48,724 nucleotides of DNA, taken from positions 1-48,724 of the forward strand of contig NZ_JAICBZ010000023.1 of NCBI RefSeq assembly GCF_020179405.1, written 5' to 3'. Within the stretch, counting starts at the first letter, position 1; the number at the start of each line of letters is the position of its first letter. Shown here piece by piece: positions 15,463 through 23,365 of the stretch. Position numbers and translations under genes: made by a program. This stretch comes from Xinfangfangia pollutisoli (GTDB lineage Bacteria > Pseudomonadota > Alphaproteobacteria > Rhodobacterales > Rhodobacteraceae). The notes under the pieces were generated by a model. The model was not told the DNA's origin and searched no databases. It saw only the letters and a program-made list of their open reading frames with translations.

Positions 15463-17316
15463 ATGACCGACAGCCCCCGCAGCGGGCAAGAGGTGATCGC
15501 CGGTTACCTCCGCCATCTCGACTCCTCGCCCGGGGTCTACCGGATGCTGAACGCAGCCTCCGAAGTGCTTTACGTGGGCAAGGCGCGGAACCTGAAGGCG
15601 CGGGTGTCGAACTATGCCCGCGGCACCGGCCATTCGGCGCGGATCGCGCGGATGATCCACGAAACGGCCTCGATGATGTTCCTGACCACCAGGACCGAGG
15701 TCGAGGCGCTGCTGCTGGAACAGAACCTGATCAAGCAGCTGAAGCCGCGCTACAATGTGCTGATGCGGGATGACAAGTCCTTCCCGAATATCCTGATCGC
15801 CAAGCACCACGCCTATCCGCAGATCAAGAAGCATCGCGGCGCCAAGAAGGAAAAGGGCAGCTATTATGGCCCCTTCGCCAGCGCGGGGGCGGTGAACCGC
15901 ACGTTGAATCAGCTGCAGAAGGTGTTCCTGCTGCGCAACTGCTCGGACCCGATGTTCGAAAGCCGCACCCGGCCCTGCCTGCAATTCCAGATCAAGCGCT
16001 GTTCGGCGCCCTGCGTGGGCCGCATCCGCGAGGCGGATTATGCCGATCTGGTCGCCGATGCCGAGCGTTTCCTGCAGGGCAAGTCGACCTCTGTTCAGGC
16101 CGATCTGGCCAAGGCCATGGCCGAGGCCAGCGATGCGATGGAATTCGAACGCGCCGCGGCGCTGCGCGACCGGATCAAGGCGCTGACGGCGGTGCAGACG
16201 GCGCAGGGCATCAACCCGCGCGGCGTGGCCGAGGCCGATGTGATCGCGCTGCATCTGGACCATGGCCAGGCCTGCGTGCAGGTCTTCTTCATCCGCGCCA
16301 ATCAAAGCTGGGGCAATCGCGACTTCTATCCCCGCACGGGGTCGGGCGCCGAGGAACCCGAGATCCTGGAAGCCTTCCTGACCCAGTTCTATGACGACAA
16401 GGATCCGCCGCGGCTGATCCTCTTGTCGCATCCGGTGGAAAACCCCGATCTGGTGGCCGAGGCGCTGTCGGCGCGGGCCGGGCGCAAGGTGGAACTGGCC
16501 GTGCCGCTGCGGGGCGAGAAGGCGGAACTGGTGGAAAACGCGGCGCGCAACGCCCGCGAAAGCCTGGCGCTGCGCATGGCCGAAACCTCGACCCAGGCCA
16601 AGCTGCTGGCCGGGCTGGCCGAGGCCTTCGACCTGGACGGCCCGCCCCAGCGGATCGAGGTTTACGACAACGCCCATATCCAGGGCGCCGACCCGGTGGG
16701 CGGCATGATCGTGGCGGGGCCGGAAGGCTTCCTGAAATCGCAATACCGCAAGTTCAACATCCGCTCGGAAGCCGGGGCGAACAGCGACGATTTCGGCATG
16801 ATGCGCGAAGTGCTGATGCGCCGCTTCGACCGGCTGTTGAAGGAAGATCCCGACCGCCAGGGCGACACCTGGCCCGATCTTCTGCTGATCGACGGCGGTG
16901 CGGGGCAGGTTTCGGCCGTGGCCGGCATTCTGGCCGAGATGGGGGTCGAGGATGTGCCGATCGTGGGCGTGGCCAAGGGCATCGACCGCGACGCGGGGAA
17001 AGAGGAATTCCACCGTCCGGGCGAGCGGCCCTTTGCGCTGCAGCGCAATGATCCGGTGCTGTATTTCATCCAGCGCCTGCGCGACGAGGCGCATCGCTGG
17101 GCCAATGGCGCCCATCGCGCCAAGCGCGCCAAGGCCGTCTCGGCCACGCCGCTGGATGACATCCCGGGCGTGGGGGCTGCGCGCAAACGCGCGCTTCTGG
17201 CGCATTTCGGCAGTGCCAAGGCGGTCAGCCGGGCCGCCCTGCCCGATCTGATGGCGGTCGACGGCATCTCGGCCGCCATGGCCGAGACGGTGTACAACTA
17301 CTTCCACCGCGACTGA
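15463..17316 (+). CDS. uvrC: Excinuclease ABC subunit C
   Basis: 617 residues. UvrC makes both incisions around DNA lesions in nucleotide excision repair. Seen: the N-terminal GIY-YIG nuclease domain ([24 protein letters not shown]), the Cys-containing [17 protein letters not shown], a UVR helix ([15 protein letters not shown]), the RNase H-like 5' nuclease with YDNAHIQG and LLIDGGAGQ, and a C-terminal helix-hairpin-helix pair ([20 protein letters not shown]). Length and order are standard. Confidence 0.99.
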   Translation: MTDSPRSGQEVIAGYLRHLDSSPGVYRMLNAASEVLYVGKARNLKARVSNYARGTGHSARIARMIHETASMMFLTTRTEVEALLLEQNLIKQLKPRYNVLMRDDKSFPNILIAKHHAYPQIKKHRGAKKEKGSYYGPFASAGAVNRTLNQLQKVFLLRNCSDPMFESRTRPCLQFQIKRCSAPCVGRIREADYADLVADAERFLQGKSTSVQADLAKAMAEASDAMEFERAAALRDRIKALTAVQTAQGINPRGVAEADVIALHLDHGQACVQVFFIRANQSWGNRDFYPRTGSGAEEPEILEAFLTQFYDDKDPPRLILLSHPVENPDLVAEALSARAGRKVELAVPLRGEKAELVENAARNARESLALRMAETSTQAKLLAGLAEAFDLDGPPQRIEVYDNAHIQGADPVGGMIVAGPEGFLKSQYRKFNIRSEAGANSDDFGMMREVLMRRFDRLLKEDPDRQGDTWPDLLLIDGGAGQVSAVAGILAEMGVEDVPIVGVAKGIDRDAGKEEFHRPGERPFALQRNDPVLYFIQRLRDEAHRWANGAHRAKRAKAVSATPLDDIPGVGAARKRALLAHFGSAKAVSRAALPDLMAVDGISAAMAETVYNYFHRD

Positions 17317-17430
17317 GTCCACCGCGACCGGGCCGCCGACAAGTTTCTAAAATGCCGAAAGTCCGGCCGTCCCTAAGGGTTCGGTAAGCATCCTGCGCGA
17401 CAAAGACATGCGCAATGCAGAAGGTGATAC

Positions 17431-18747
17431 ATGTCGGCACCCAGCCCCAAGCCCAGTCTTCACTCCGAAGGCAGTGAGTTGATCTATGGTTTCGACGAGC
17501 TGATCTATTCCCGTACCGATCCGCGCGGGGTGATCGTGTCGGGCAATGACGTGTTCGAGCGGTTGTCGGGCGTGCCCTGGCGCGAATTGATCGGCTCTCC
17601 GCATCGCGTCATCCGCCACCCGGAAATGCCGAAAGGCTTCTTCCACCTGTTCTGGTCGATGCTGAAATCGGGCGAACCGGCGGTGGGCTATGTGCGCAAC
17701 CGCAATGTGAACAGCGGCTATTACTGGGTTCTTGCCGCCGCCATCCCCTGCGAGGGCGGCTATTTCTCGGTCCGCATGCGCCCCTCGACCGACCTTTTCG
17801 CCACGATGCGCGGCATCTATGCCGATCTGGTGGCGGGCGAGCGCAATGAAGGCCTGTCGCCCGAAGCCTCGTCGCAGCGGCTGCTGGATCGGCTGGCGCA
17901 GCTGGGCCATGCCGATTACCACGCTTTCGCGGCCCATGCGCTGGCGCTGGAAATCCGCGCGCGCGACCGCGCCCTGCGCCGCCCCCCCGATGCCCAGACC
18001 GAGGCGCTTGATTCGCTTCTGGCCCTGCTGCACGAGGCGCTGGCCGAACAGTCGCGGCTGGTGGCGCAATTCGGCGATCTGGTGCTTCTGCCGGTGAACA
18101 TGCGGCTGGTCGCGGCACGGCTGGAACCGCAGGGCGGGCCGATCAGCCAGATCTCGGTGAACTACAAGCTCGCCTCCGAGGAAATTGCCCGCCGCCTGTC
18201 GGGCATCGTTTCGGGCAAGGGCAATATCTGCGGCCGCATGGCGGTGGCGGTGCGCCACAGCCTGATCCTGACCGCCTGCGCGCGGCTGCAGGGCGAACTG
18301 GCGCAGAACTCCAACCGCACCAACAATGGCTATACCGGCGAGGAACGCCGGATCGAACTGCAGAAGCTGACCGATGTCATGCGCAGCTCGCTTGGTCGCG
18401 CCCAGGCCGCGCTGCGCGAGGCCGAAACCCTGGCCGCGCAACTGAACGAGGCCTCGGTCGATCTGCGGCGGATGATCCTGGGGCTGGACACGATCCGTAT
18501 CCTGGCCCGGGTCGAAAGCCGGAAATCGGCGGAAAGCCAGGCCGCGCTGACCGCCACGATCGACCGGATCGACGAGGTGCAGGGGTCGATCTCGGAAACG
18601 CTGAAGCGGTTGATGGAACAGACCTTCGCGATCACGGCCGGGCTCGCCTCGCTCCGCCGCGGCAGTTCCGCCGCCGCGGCCGAGGCGCTGGCCGAAGTCG
18701 ATGCGGCCGAGGCCGGGTCGGAGCCGCAGGTCTATGCCGCCCAGTGA
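17431..18747 (+). CDS. Aer-type PAS protein with a degenerate chemoreceptor-like helical region
   Basis: 438 residues, no membrane segment, start ATG 17431 behind GAAGGTGA. Seen: a PAS domain (about 15-130) with SRTDPRGVI, RVIRHPEMPKGFF, LFWSMLKSGEP and GYYWVLAAAIP, the signature of aerotaxis receptor (Aer) PAS domains that bind FAD or haem. The rest is helical. At 217-255 the series LLPVNMRLVAARLE...GGPISQISVNYKLASEEIA has the spacing of the MCP signalling hairpin (N...LNA.IEAAR..G..F..VA..I) but lost most consensus residues, so CheA/CheW binding is doubtful. Likely a soluble redox or oxygen sensor of unknown output. No chemotaxis gene is nearby. Confidence 0.75.
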   Translation: MSAPSPKPSLHSEGSELIYGFDELIYSRTDPRGVIVSGNDVFERLSGVPWRELIGSPHRVIRHPEMPKGFFHLFWSMLKSGEPAVGYVRNRNVNSGYYWVLAAAIPCEGGYFSVRMRPSTDLFATMRGIYADLVAGERNEGLSPEASSQRLLDRLAQLGHADYHAFAAHALALEIRARDRALRRPPDAQTEALDSLLALLHEALAEQSRLVAQFGDLVLLPVNMRLVAARLEPQGGPISQISVNYKLASEEIARRLSGIVSGKGNICGRMAVAVRHSLILTACARLQGELAQNSNRTNNGYTGEERRIELQKLTDVMRSSLGRAQAALREAETLAAQLNEASVDLRRMILGLDTIRILARVESRKSAESQAALTATIDRIDEVQGSISETLKRLMEQTFAITAGLASLRRGSSAAAAEALAEVDAAEAGSEPQVYAAQ

Positions 18748-18959
18748 CCGGCCCGCCCGCACCCCGGTGCAGCATAGGCGCGGGGGCAGGAAAGGGGCGG
18801 TTGACGGCGGCATGACCCCAGGGCCGCGACTTGTTGCGGGCCGCGGCAGCGACGGGCCGCGGGCGAAGGGGGGCGGGACCGGCGTGCTGCATCAGCGGTG
18901 CTGCGCTGCGGCGTCTTGGCCCTCTTTCCCCGCAGGGGCGCATGGGCTACCAATGCGCC

Positions 18960-19625
18960 ATGGTGTGGAACATTCCCAATACATTGACGTTCCTGCGTCT
19001 TCTCGCGGCCCCGGGCGTGGCGGTGATGTTTCTGTATTTTCACCGCCCCTGGGCCGACTGGTTCGCGCTGACCCTGTTCGTCGGCGCCGCGATCACCGAC
19101 TGGTTCGACGGCTATCTGGCCCGGCTGTGGAAGCAGGAATCGAAATTCGGCGCCATGCTGGATCCGATCGCCGACAAGGCGATGGTGGTGATCGCGATCA
19201 TGGTGATCACCGGCTATAACGGCATGAATCCCTGGCTGATCCTGCCGGCGACGATCATCCTGTTTCGCGAGGTGTTCGTCTCGGGCCTGCGCGAGTTTCT
19301 GGGCGGCAAGACGGTGCAGCTCAAGGTGACGAAGCTGGCCAAGTGGAAGACCACGGCGCAGATGGTGGCGATTGCCGCGCTGTTCCTGGGCACCGGGCTG
19401 GAATATCTGAACGGCGTCGCGATGCAGGGCATGACGCCCGAGCAATATGCCCAGGCGGTGGTGGCCGGCACGGTCGACCCGATCCGCGCCTGCGGCCGGC
19501 AGGATTGCGCCTCGACCGCGAACCATGTCGGGCTGGTGCTGATCTGGCTGGCCGCGGCGCTGACTGCCTGGACGGGCTGGGAATATTTCCGCAAATCCCT
19601 GCCGCATCTGAGGGAAGAGCCGTGA
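18960..19625 (+). CDS. pgsA: CDP-diacylglycerol--glycerol-3-phosphate 3-phosphatidyltransferase
   Basis: 221 residues from ATG 18960 (VWNIPNTLTFLR, the usual PgsA start). It makes phosphatidylglycerol phosphate at the cytoplasmic membrane. Seen: the complete CDP-alcohol phosphotransferase signature, D-x2-DG-x2-AR-x8-G-x3-D-x3-D, from DWFDGYLAR to LDPIADK, plus several membrane helices. An insertion with two Cys (IRACGRQDCAS) precedes the last helix. The frame is open upstream to 18831 with another ATG at 18942; the family start favours 18960. The stop overlaps the moaD start (GTGA). The 212-base spacer before it shows no gene. Confidence 0.95.
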   Translation: MVWNIPNTLTFLRLLAAPGVAVMFLYFHRPWADWFALTLFVGAAITDWFDGYLARLWKQESKFGAMLDPIADKAMVVIAIMVITGYNGMNPWLILPATIILFREVFVSGLREFLGGKTVQLKVTKLAKWKTTAQMVAIAALFLGTGLEYLNGVAMQGMTPEQYAQAVVAGTVDPIRACGRQDCASTANHVGLVLIWLAAALTAWTGWEYFRKSLPHLREEP

Positions 19626-19870
19626 TCGAGGTGCTGTATTTCGCCTGGCTGCGCGAAAGGATCGGCCTGCCGCGTGAGCGGGTTGAGACCGCGGCCGCCA
19701 CGGTTGCCGATCTGGTGGCCGAGCTTTCGGCCCGCGAGGACCGCTATGCCCTGGCCTTTGCCGATCTGGCCTCGGTGCGGGTGGCGCTGGATCAAGAGCT
19801 GTCGTCCTTCGACGCGCCGCTGGCGGGGGTGCGCGAAGTGGCCTTCTTTCCGCCGATGACCGGGGGCTAG
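19622..19870 (+). CDS. moaD: Molybdopterin synthase small (sulfur carrier) subunit
   Basis: 82 residues from the GTG at 19622, which overlaps the pgsA TGA; GAGGGAAG precedes it. Seen: IEVLYFAWLRERIG, a ubiquitin-like fold sequence, and the C-terminal FFPPMTGG. The terminal Gly-Gly is adenylated and thiocarboxylated to carry sulfur for molybdopterin synthesis. It is three bases before moaE. Larger upstream frames are shadows of pgsA. Confidence 0.96.
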   Translation: MIEVLYFAWLRERIGLPRERVETAAATVADLVAELSAREDRYALAFADLASVRVALDQELSSFDAPLAGVREVAFFPPMTGG

Positions 19871-19873
19871 GCG

Positions 19874-20314
19874 ATGCGGCTGCGCCTTCAGGCCGAGCCT
19901 TTCGCACTGGGCGCCGAAGCGCAGGCCTTTGCCGAAGCGCAGGCGGGGGCGGGGGCGGTGGTCACCTTCACCGGGCTGGTGCGCGACAATGCCGGCCAGC
20001 TGTCGGCGATGGAGATCGAGCATTACCCGGGCATGACCGAAAAGGCGATCGGGGCGATGATGGATCAGGCGCAGGCGCGCTGGGCGCTTGAGGATGCGCT
20101 GGTGATCCATCGCCATGGTCGGCTGCTGCCGGGCGAGGCGATCATGATGGTCGCGACCGCCGCACGTCACCGGGCCGAGGCCTTTGCCGCGGCCGAATTC
20201 CTGATGGATTACCTGAAATCCCGGGCGCCGTTCTGGAAGAAGGAATTCGGCGCCGATGGGGCCGAATGGGTCGCGGCGCGCGATGCGGATGAGGCCGCGC
20301 TGACCCGCTGGTAG
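19874..20314 (+). CDS. moaE: Molybdopterin synthase large catalytic subunit
   Basis: 146 residues. It transfers sulfur from MoaD to precursor Z (cyclic pyranopterin monophosphate). Seen: GAGAVVTFTGLVRD, the MEIEHYPGM block, HRHGRLLPGE and the catalytic Lys-bearing LKSRAPFWKKEF, all typical of MoaE. It ends 10 bases from the convergent P1 peptidase gene with no clear T-run terminator between them. Confidence 0.98.
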   Translation: MRLRLQAEPFALGAEAQAFAEAQAGAGAVVTFTGLVRDNAGQLSAMEIEHYPGMTEKAIGAMMDQAQARWALEDALVIHRHGRLLPGEAIMMVATAARHRAEAFAAAEFLMDYLKSRAPFWKKEFGADGAEWVAARDADEAALTRW

Positions 20315-20324
20315 GCCCTGGCGC

Positions 20325-21317
20325 CTAGGCCTGACCGAAGCGGCTGTGCCAGCTGGGTTGCAGATCGCCGGGCTGGCTGCGCGCCAGGAAGACGCCGCGC
20401 GCAATGGCTCGGGCCAGGCAGGTCGCGGCGGCATGGCCGATCTGGTAGGGGTCGCGAACCGGATCCTGCAGCGCGTGCTGGCCGGTCGCCGCGGCGAAGA
20501 CCAGATCGCCATCCAAGGGCGTATGCGACGGCACCAGCGCCCGTGCCATCCCGTCATGCGCGGCCACCGCCATGCGATGCGCCTGGGTCTTGGTCAGCGC
20601 CGCATCGGTCGCCACAATGGCGATGGTCGTGGCCTCGCCCAGCCGTTTCATCGGCAGGGGCGCATCCAGCGGCGTGACCGGCGCCGGGCCGCGGCCGCCG
20701 AATTCCGCCGCCTCCTCGAAGGGCGCGGCCCAGAATTGGCCATCGTCGCCCTGGCAGGCCTCGCCCAAGGCATTCACCGCGACCAGCGCGCCGACGGTGA
20801 TCCCCGAGGGCAGAATGCAAGAGGCCGAACCGAGCCCGCCTTTCAGCGCGCCGGTCATCGCGCCATAGCCGGCGCCCGCGGTGCCAAGGGCGAAATCCGC
20901 GGCCGCCGCGGCCAGTGCCGCGCGGCCAAGCGCCGGATAGGGGTTGTCGGCCCAGTCCTTCGCCCCGCCATTCAGCAGATCGAACAGGATCGCGCCGGGC
21001 ACGATCGGCACCAGTGCCGGCCCGACGGCAAAGCCGCGCCCCGCCGCGCGCAACCCGGCCGCCACCCCGTCACAGGCGGCCAGCCCAAAGGCCGATCCGC
21101 CCGACAGGACCAACGCATCGACCTGCTGCACCATGCGGTCGGGCGCCAGAAGATCCGTCTCGCGCGTGCCGGGGGCGCCACCCATCACCTGCACGGCGGC
21201 GGTGAAGGGCTGCGCGGCGGTCAGCACGGTTACGCCCGAGCGCAGCCCGGCATCCTGGGCATTGCCAACCAGAAGCCCCGCGACATCGGTGATCAGATTG
21301 CGCTTTCCCGGCCGCAT
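20325..21317 (-). CDS. P1-family (DmpA-like) N-terminal-nucleophile peptidase
   Basis: 330 residues from ATG 21317. Seen: NLITDVAGLLVGNAQD at the N-terminus, VQQVDALVLSGGSAFGLAACDGV, GYGAMTGALKGGLGSAS, and ITVGALVAVNALGE, which are the conserved blocks of the DmpA/BapA family. Members self-cleave before a Ser or Thr and act as D- or beta-aminopeptidases or acylases; the exact substrate here is unknown. There is no signal peptide. A copy of the hairpin repeat lies upstream. Confidence 0.88.
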   Translation of the reverse strand: MRPGKRNLITDVAGLLVGNAQDAGLRSGVTVLTAAQPFTAAVQVMGGAPGTRETDLLAPDRMVQQVDALVLSGGSAFGLAACDGVAAGLRAAGRGFAVGPALVPIVPGAILFDLLNGGAKDWADNPYPALGRAALAAAAADFALGTAGAGYGAMTGALKGGLGSASCILPSGITVGALVAVNALGEACQGDDGQFWAAPFEEAAEFGGRGPAPVTPLDAPLPMKRLGEATTIAIVATDAALTKTQAHRMAVAAHDGMARALVPSHTPLDGDLVFAAATGQHALQDPVRDPYQIGHAAATCLARAIARGVFLARSQPGDLQPSWHSRFGQA

Positions 21318-21423
21318 ATGTGCCTGCCCCTGTGTCTGATTGCAGGGCCTTATGCTTGGCCCCGGCGCCCGGAAGGGCAAGGGGAAATCCGCCTTGCCCC
21401 GAGCGGGATGCCTGTTGCGGGCC

Positions 21424-21481
21424 CCGGAGGGGTTTTGCACCCCTCCGGACCTCCCCGCAGGATATTTTTGCAGAGAGGAAG
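21424..21481 (+). repeat. Hairpin plus purine-tail intergenic repeat, copy B
   Basis: Nine-base perfect stem CCGGAGGGG/CCCCTCCGG (21424-21432, 21440-21448) around a 7-base loop, then a C-rich linker, GGATATTT and TGCAGAGAGGAAG. Compared with copy A the stem has compensating changes while the tail is identical over 13 bases, which suggests selection on structure. It lies between the 3' end of the zinc-ribbon gene and the start of the P1 peptidase, both on the minus strand. Confidence 0.7.
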
Positions 21482-21489
21482 GGGGTAGG

Positions 21490-21849
21490 TCAGAAGTCGA
21501 AGAGATCGGACAGGAAACTGTCCTTGCGCTTGCGCTTGTAGCGATGATCGTCGTCGTCATCGTCCTTGTAGCGGCGGCGTTCGTCGCGGCGGTCCTCGTC
21601 GCGGCGCGGATCGCGCGGTTCGGGTTGGTAGACCGGGGCCGAGGCGCGGGGCGCGGCCGGCTGCACCGGCGCGGTCGGGGCGACCGGTGCGAATGGCGCG
21701 AATGGCGCGGCCGGGGCGGCGGCGCGGTCGATGATCTTGTCCAATTCGCCCCGATCCAGCCAGACCCCGCGGCATTTCGGGCAATAGTCGATTTCGACGC
21801 CGTTGCGATCGGCCATCACCAGCGTCTCGCCATCCACCGGGCATTGCAT
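21490..21849 (-). CDS. TFIIB-type zinc-ribbon protein with charged tail
   Basis: 119 residues; ATG 21849 with GGAGAG seven bases before. Seen: MQCPVDGETL and DYCPKCRGVWLDRGELDKII, the zf-TFIIB domain (CP-x-D ... CPKC-GVWLD-GEL) in the first 45 residues. A Pro/Ala-rich linker follows, and then a highly charged tail with a run of six Asp (KDDDDDDHRYKRKRK). The family is widespread and its role is unknown. Low complexity of the second half suggests a disordered region. Confidence 0.85.
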   Translation of the reverse strand: MQCPVDGETLVMADRNGVEIDYCPKCRGVWLDRGELDKIIDRAAAPAAPFAPFAPVAPTAPVQPAAPRASAPVYQPEPRDPRRDEDRRDERRRYKDDDDDDHRYKRKRKDSFLSDLFDF

Positions 21850-22070
21850 GCTTGAACTCTCCTGTGCTTGCGCGTGCATCCCGAGATGGGGGCGAAAAGC
21901 GCCGCGGCAACCCCTTGCGCGAAAAGCCGCAAGCCGGCATGGTCGGGTCGGGCTGCGGCGATGGCGTCGACGCAGGGGGCAACCCCCTACGCCCGTGGCT
22001 GACGCCGCTTGCCGTCCTGTACGCCGGGACCTTTCGGGGTCCGTCATGGCCCCGTCCCATGGGGTCTGAT

Positions 22071-23282
22071 ATGACGAACCGTCCCGAATCCTACCGTTTC
22101 CACAATGGCGGCGCCAAGGGCGTGCTGCCCTTTGCCGATGAGGAATATCACGACCGGCTGGCCGGCCTGCGCGACGTGATGGAGCTGCATGGGCTGGACG
22201 CCGTCGTCCTGACCTCGATGCAGAATGTCGCCTATTACTCGGGCTTTCTGTATCTCAGCTTCGGGCGGCCCTATGCCTGCGTGGTGACCCCGACCGAATG
22301 CATCACCGTTTCGGCCGGGATCGACGCGGGCCAGCCCTGGCGCCGGTCCATCGCCGACAACATCACCTATACCGACTGGACGCGCGACAATTTCTGGCGC
22401 GTCATCGCCGGCATCACCGGCACCGGCAAGGCGATTGGCTGCGAGGCGGATCACCTGACGATGGAGCGGGCCGAAAAGCTGAATGCCTTCCTGCAGCCCA
22501 AGCGCGGCATGGATATCTCGCCTGCGACGATGGAGCAGCGGATGCGCAAGTCCGAGGCCGAGATCGCGCTGATCCAGCACGGCTGCAACGTCGCCGATGT
22601 CGGCGGCTATGCGATCCGCGAGGCGATCGGTCTGGGCGCGACCGAGCTGGAGATCGCCATCGCCGGCCGCGACGCGATGGAGCGCGAGATCGCCAAGCGC
22701 TTTCCCGATGCGGAATATCGCGACACCTGGGTCTGGTTCCAGTCGGGGCCGAATACCGATGGCGCGCATAATCCGGTGACCAGCCGGGCGCTGAAGCGGG
22801 GCGATATCCTAAGCCTGAACTGCTTTCCGATGATCTCGGGCTATTACACCGCGCTGGAGCGCACGCTGTTTCTGGGCGACTGCGACCCGGCCAGCCTGAA
22901 GATCTGGGAGGCGAATATCGCCGCGCATGAATATGGGATGAGCCTGCTGAAGCCCGGCGCCAGCTGTTCGGGCGTGACGGCGCAGCTGAACGCCTTCCTG
23001 GCCGAGCGCGACCTGCTGCAATACCGCACCTTCGGCTATGGCCATTCCTTCGGGCTGCTGTGCCATCACTATGGCCGCGAGGCCGGGCTGGAGCTGCGCG
23101 AGGATATCGACACCGTGCTGGAACCGGGGATGGTGATCTCGATGGAGCCGATGCTGACCATCCCCGAGGGCCAGCCCGGGGCCGGCGGCTATCGCGAGCA
23201 TGACATCCTGGTCATCACCGAGGACGGGGCCGATGATCTGACCCATTATCCCTATGGCCCGGGCTTCAACATCCTGACGTAG
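22071..23282 (+). CDS. Creatinase (creatine amidinohydrolase), M24 family
   Basis: 403 residues from ATG 22071, the same length as Pseudomonas putida creatinase. It should hydrolyse creatine to sarcosine and urea. Seen: YYSGFLYLSFGRPYA, GIDAGQPWRRS, TWVWFQSGPNTDGAHNPVT with the catalytic His233, the Glu at 263 (TALERTLF), FGYGHSFG, and MVISMEPM with Glu359, matching creatinase His232/Glu262/Glu358 nearly one to one. The metal ligands of true M24 aminopeptidases are not required here. No creatininase, sarcosine oxidase or transporter is nearby. The 221-base spacer upstream has a GGGGG/CCCCC hairpin near 21975 and no gene. An alternative ATG lies at 22059. Confidence 0.88.
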   Translation: MTNRPESYRFHNGGAKGVLPFADEEYHDRLAGLRDVMELHGLDAVVLTSMQNVAYYSGFLYLSFGRPYACVVTPTECITVSAGIDAGQPWRRSIADNITYTDWTRDNFWRVIAGITGTGKAIGCEADHLTMERAEKLNAFLQPKRGMDISPATMEQRMRKSEAEIALIQHGCNVADVGGYAIREAIGLGATELEIAIAGRDAMEREIAKRFPDAEYRDTWVWFQSGPNTDGAHNPVTSRALKRGDILSLNCFPMISGYYTALERTLFLGDCDPASLKIWEANIAAHEYGMSLLKPGASCSGVTAQLNAFLAERDLLQYRTFGYGHSFGLLCHHYGREAGLELREDIDTVLEPGMVISMEPMLTIPEGQPGAGGYREHDILVITEDGADDLTHYPYGPGFNILT

Positions 23283-23287
23283 CAAAA

Positions 23288-23305
23288 CCGTCATCAAACC
23301 GTCGC
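23288..23305 (+). promoter_or_regulatory. Probable Pho box
   Basis: Two 7-base direct repeats CCGTCAT (23288-23294) and CCGTCGC (23299-23305) are separated by the 4-base AT-rich CAAA, giving the 11-base period of PhoB sites (CTGTCAT-N4-CTGTCAT). A -10-like GATACG follows about 7-12 bases after. The site ends 60 bases before the ATG of the phytase-like esterase. Binding by PhoB is inferred from the pattern. Confidence 0.6.
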
Positions 23306-23365
23306 CCGGCTGATACGGGCGGCGGCCATTCCTCGGCCCGATTCAACCGACCGAAGGAATGGACC

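Noticed and set aside
21880-22070. Riboswitch upstream of creatinase
   Set aside because: Short GC hairpins exist, but none of the conserved loops of guanidine or glycine riboswitches were recognised.
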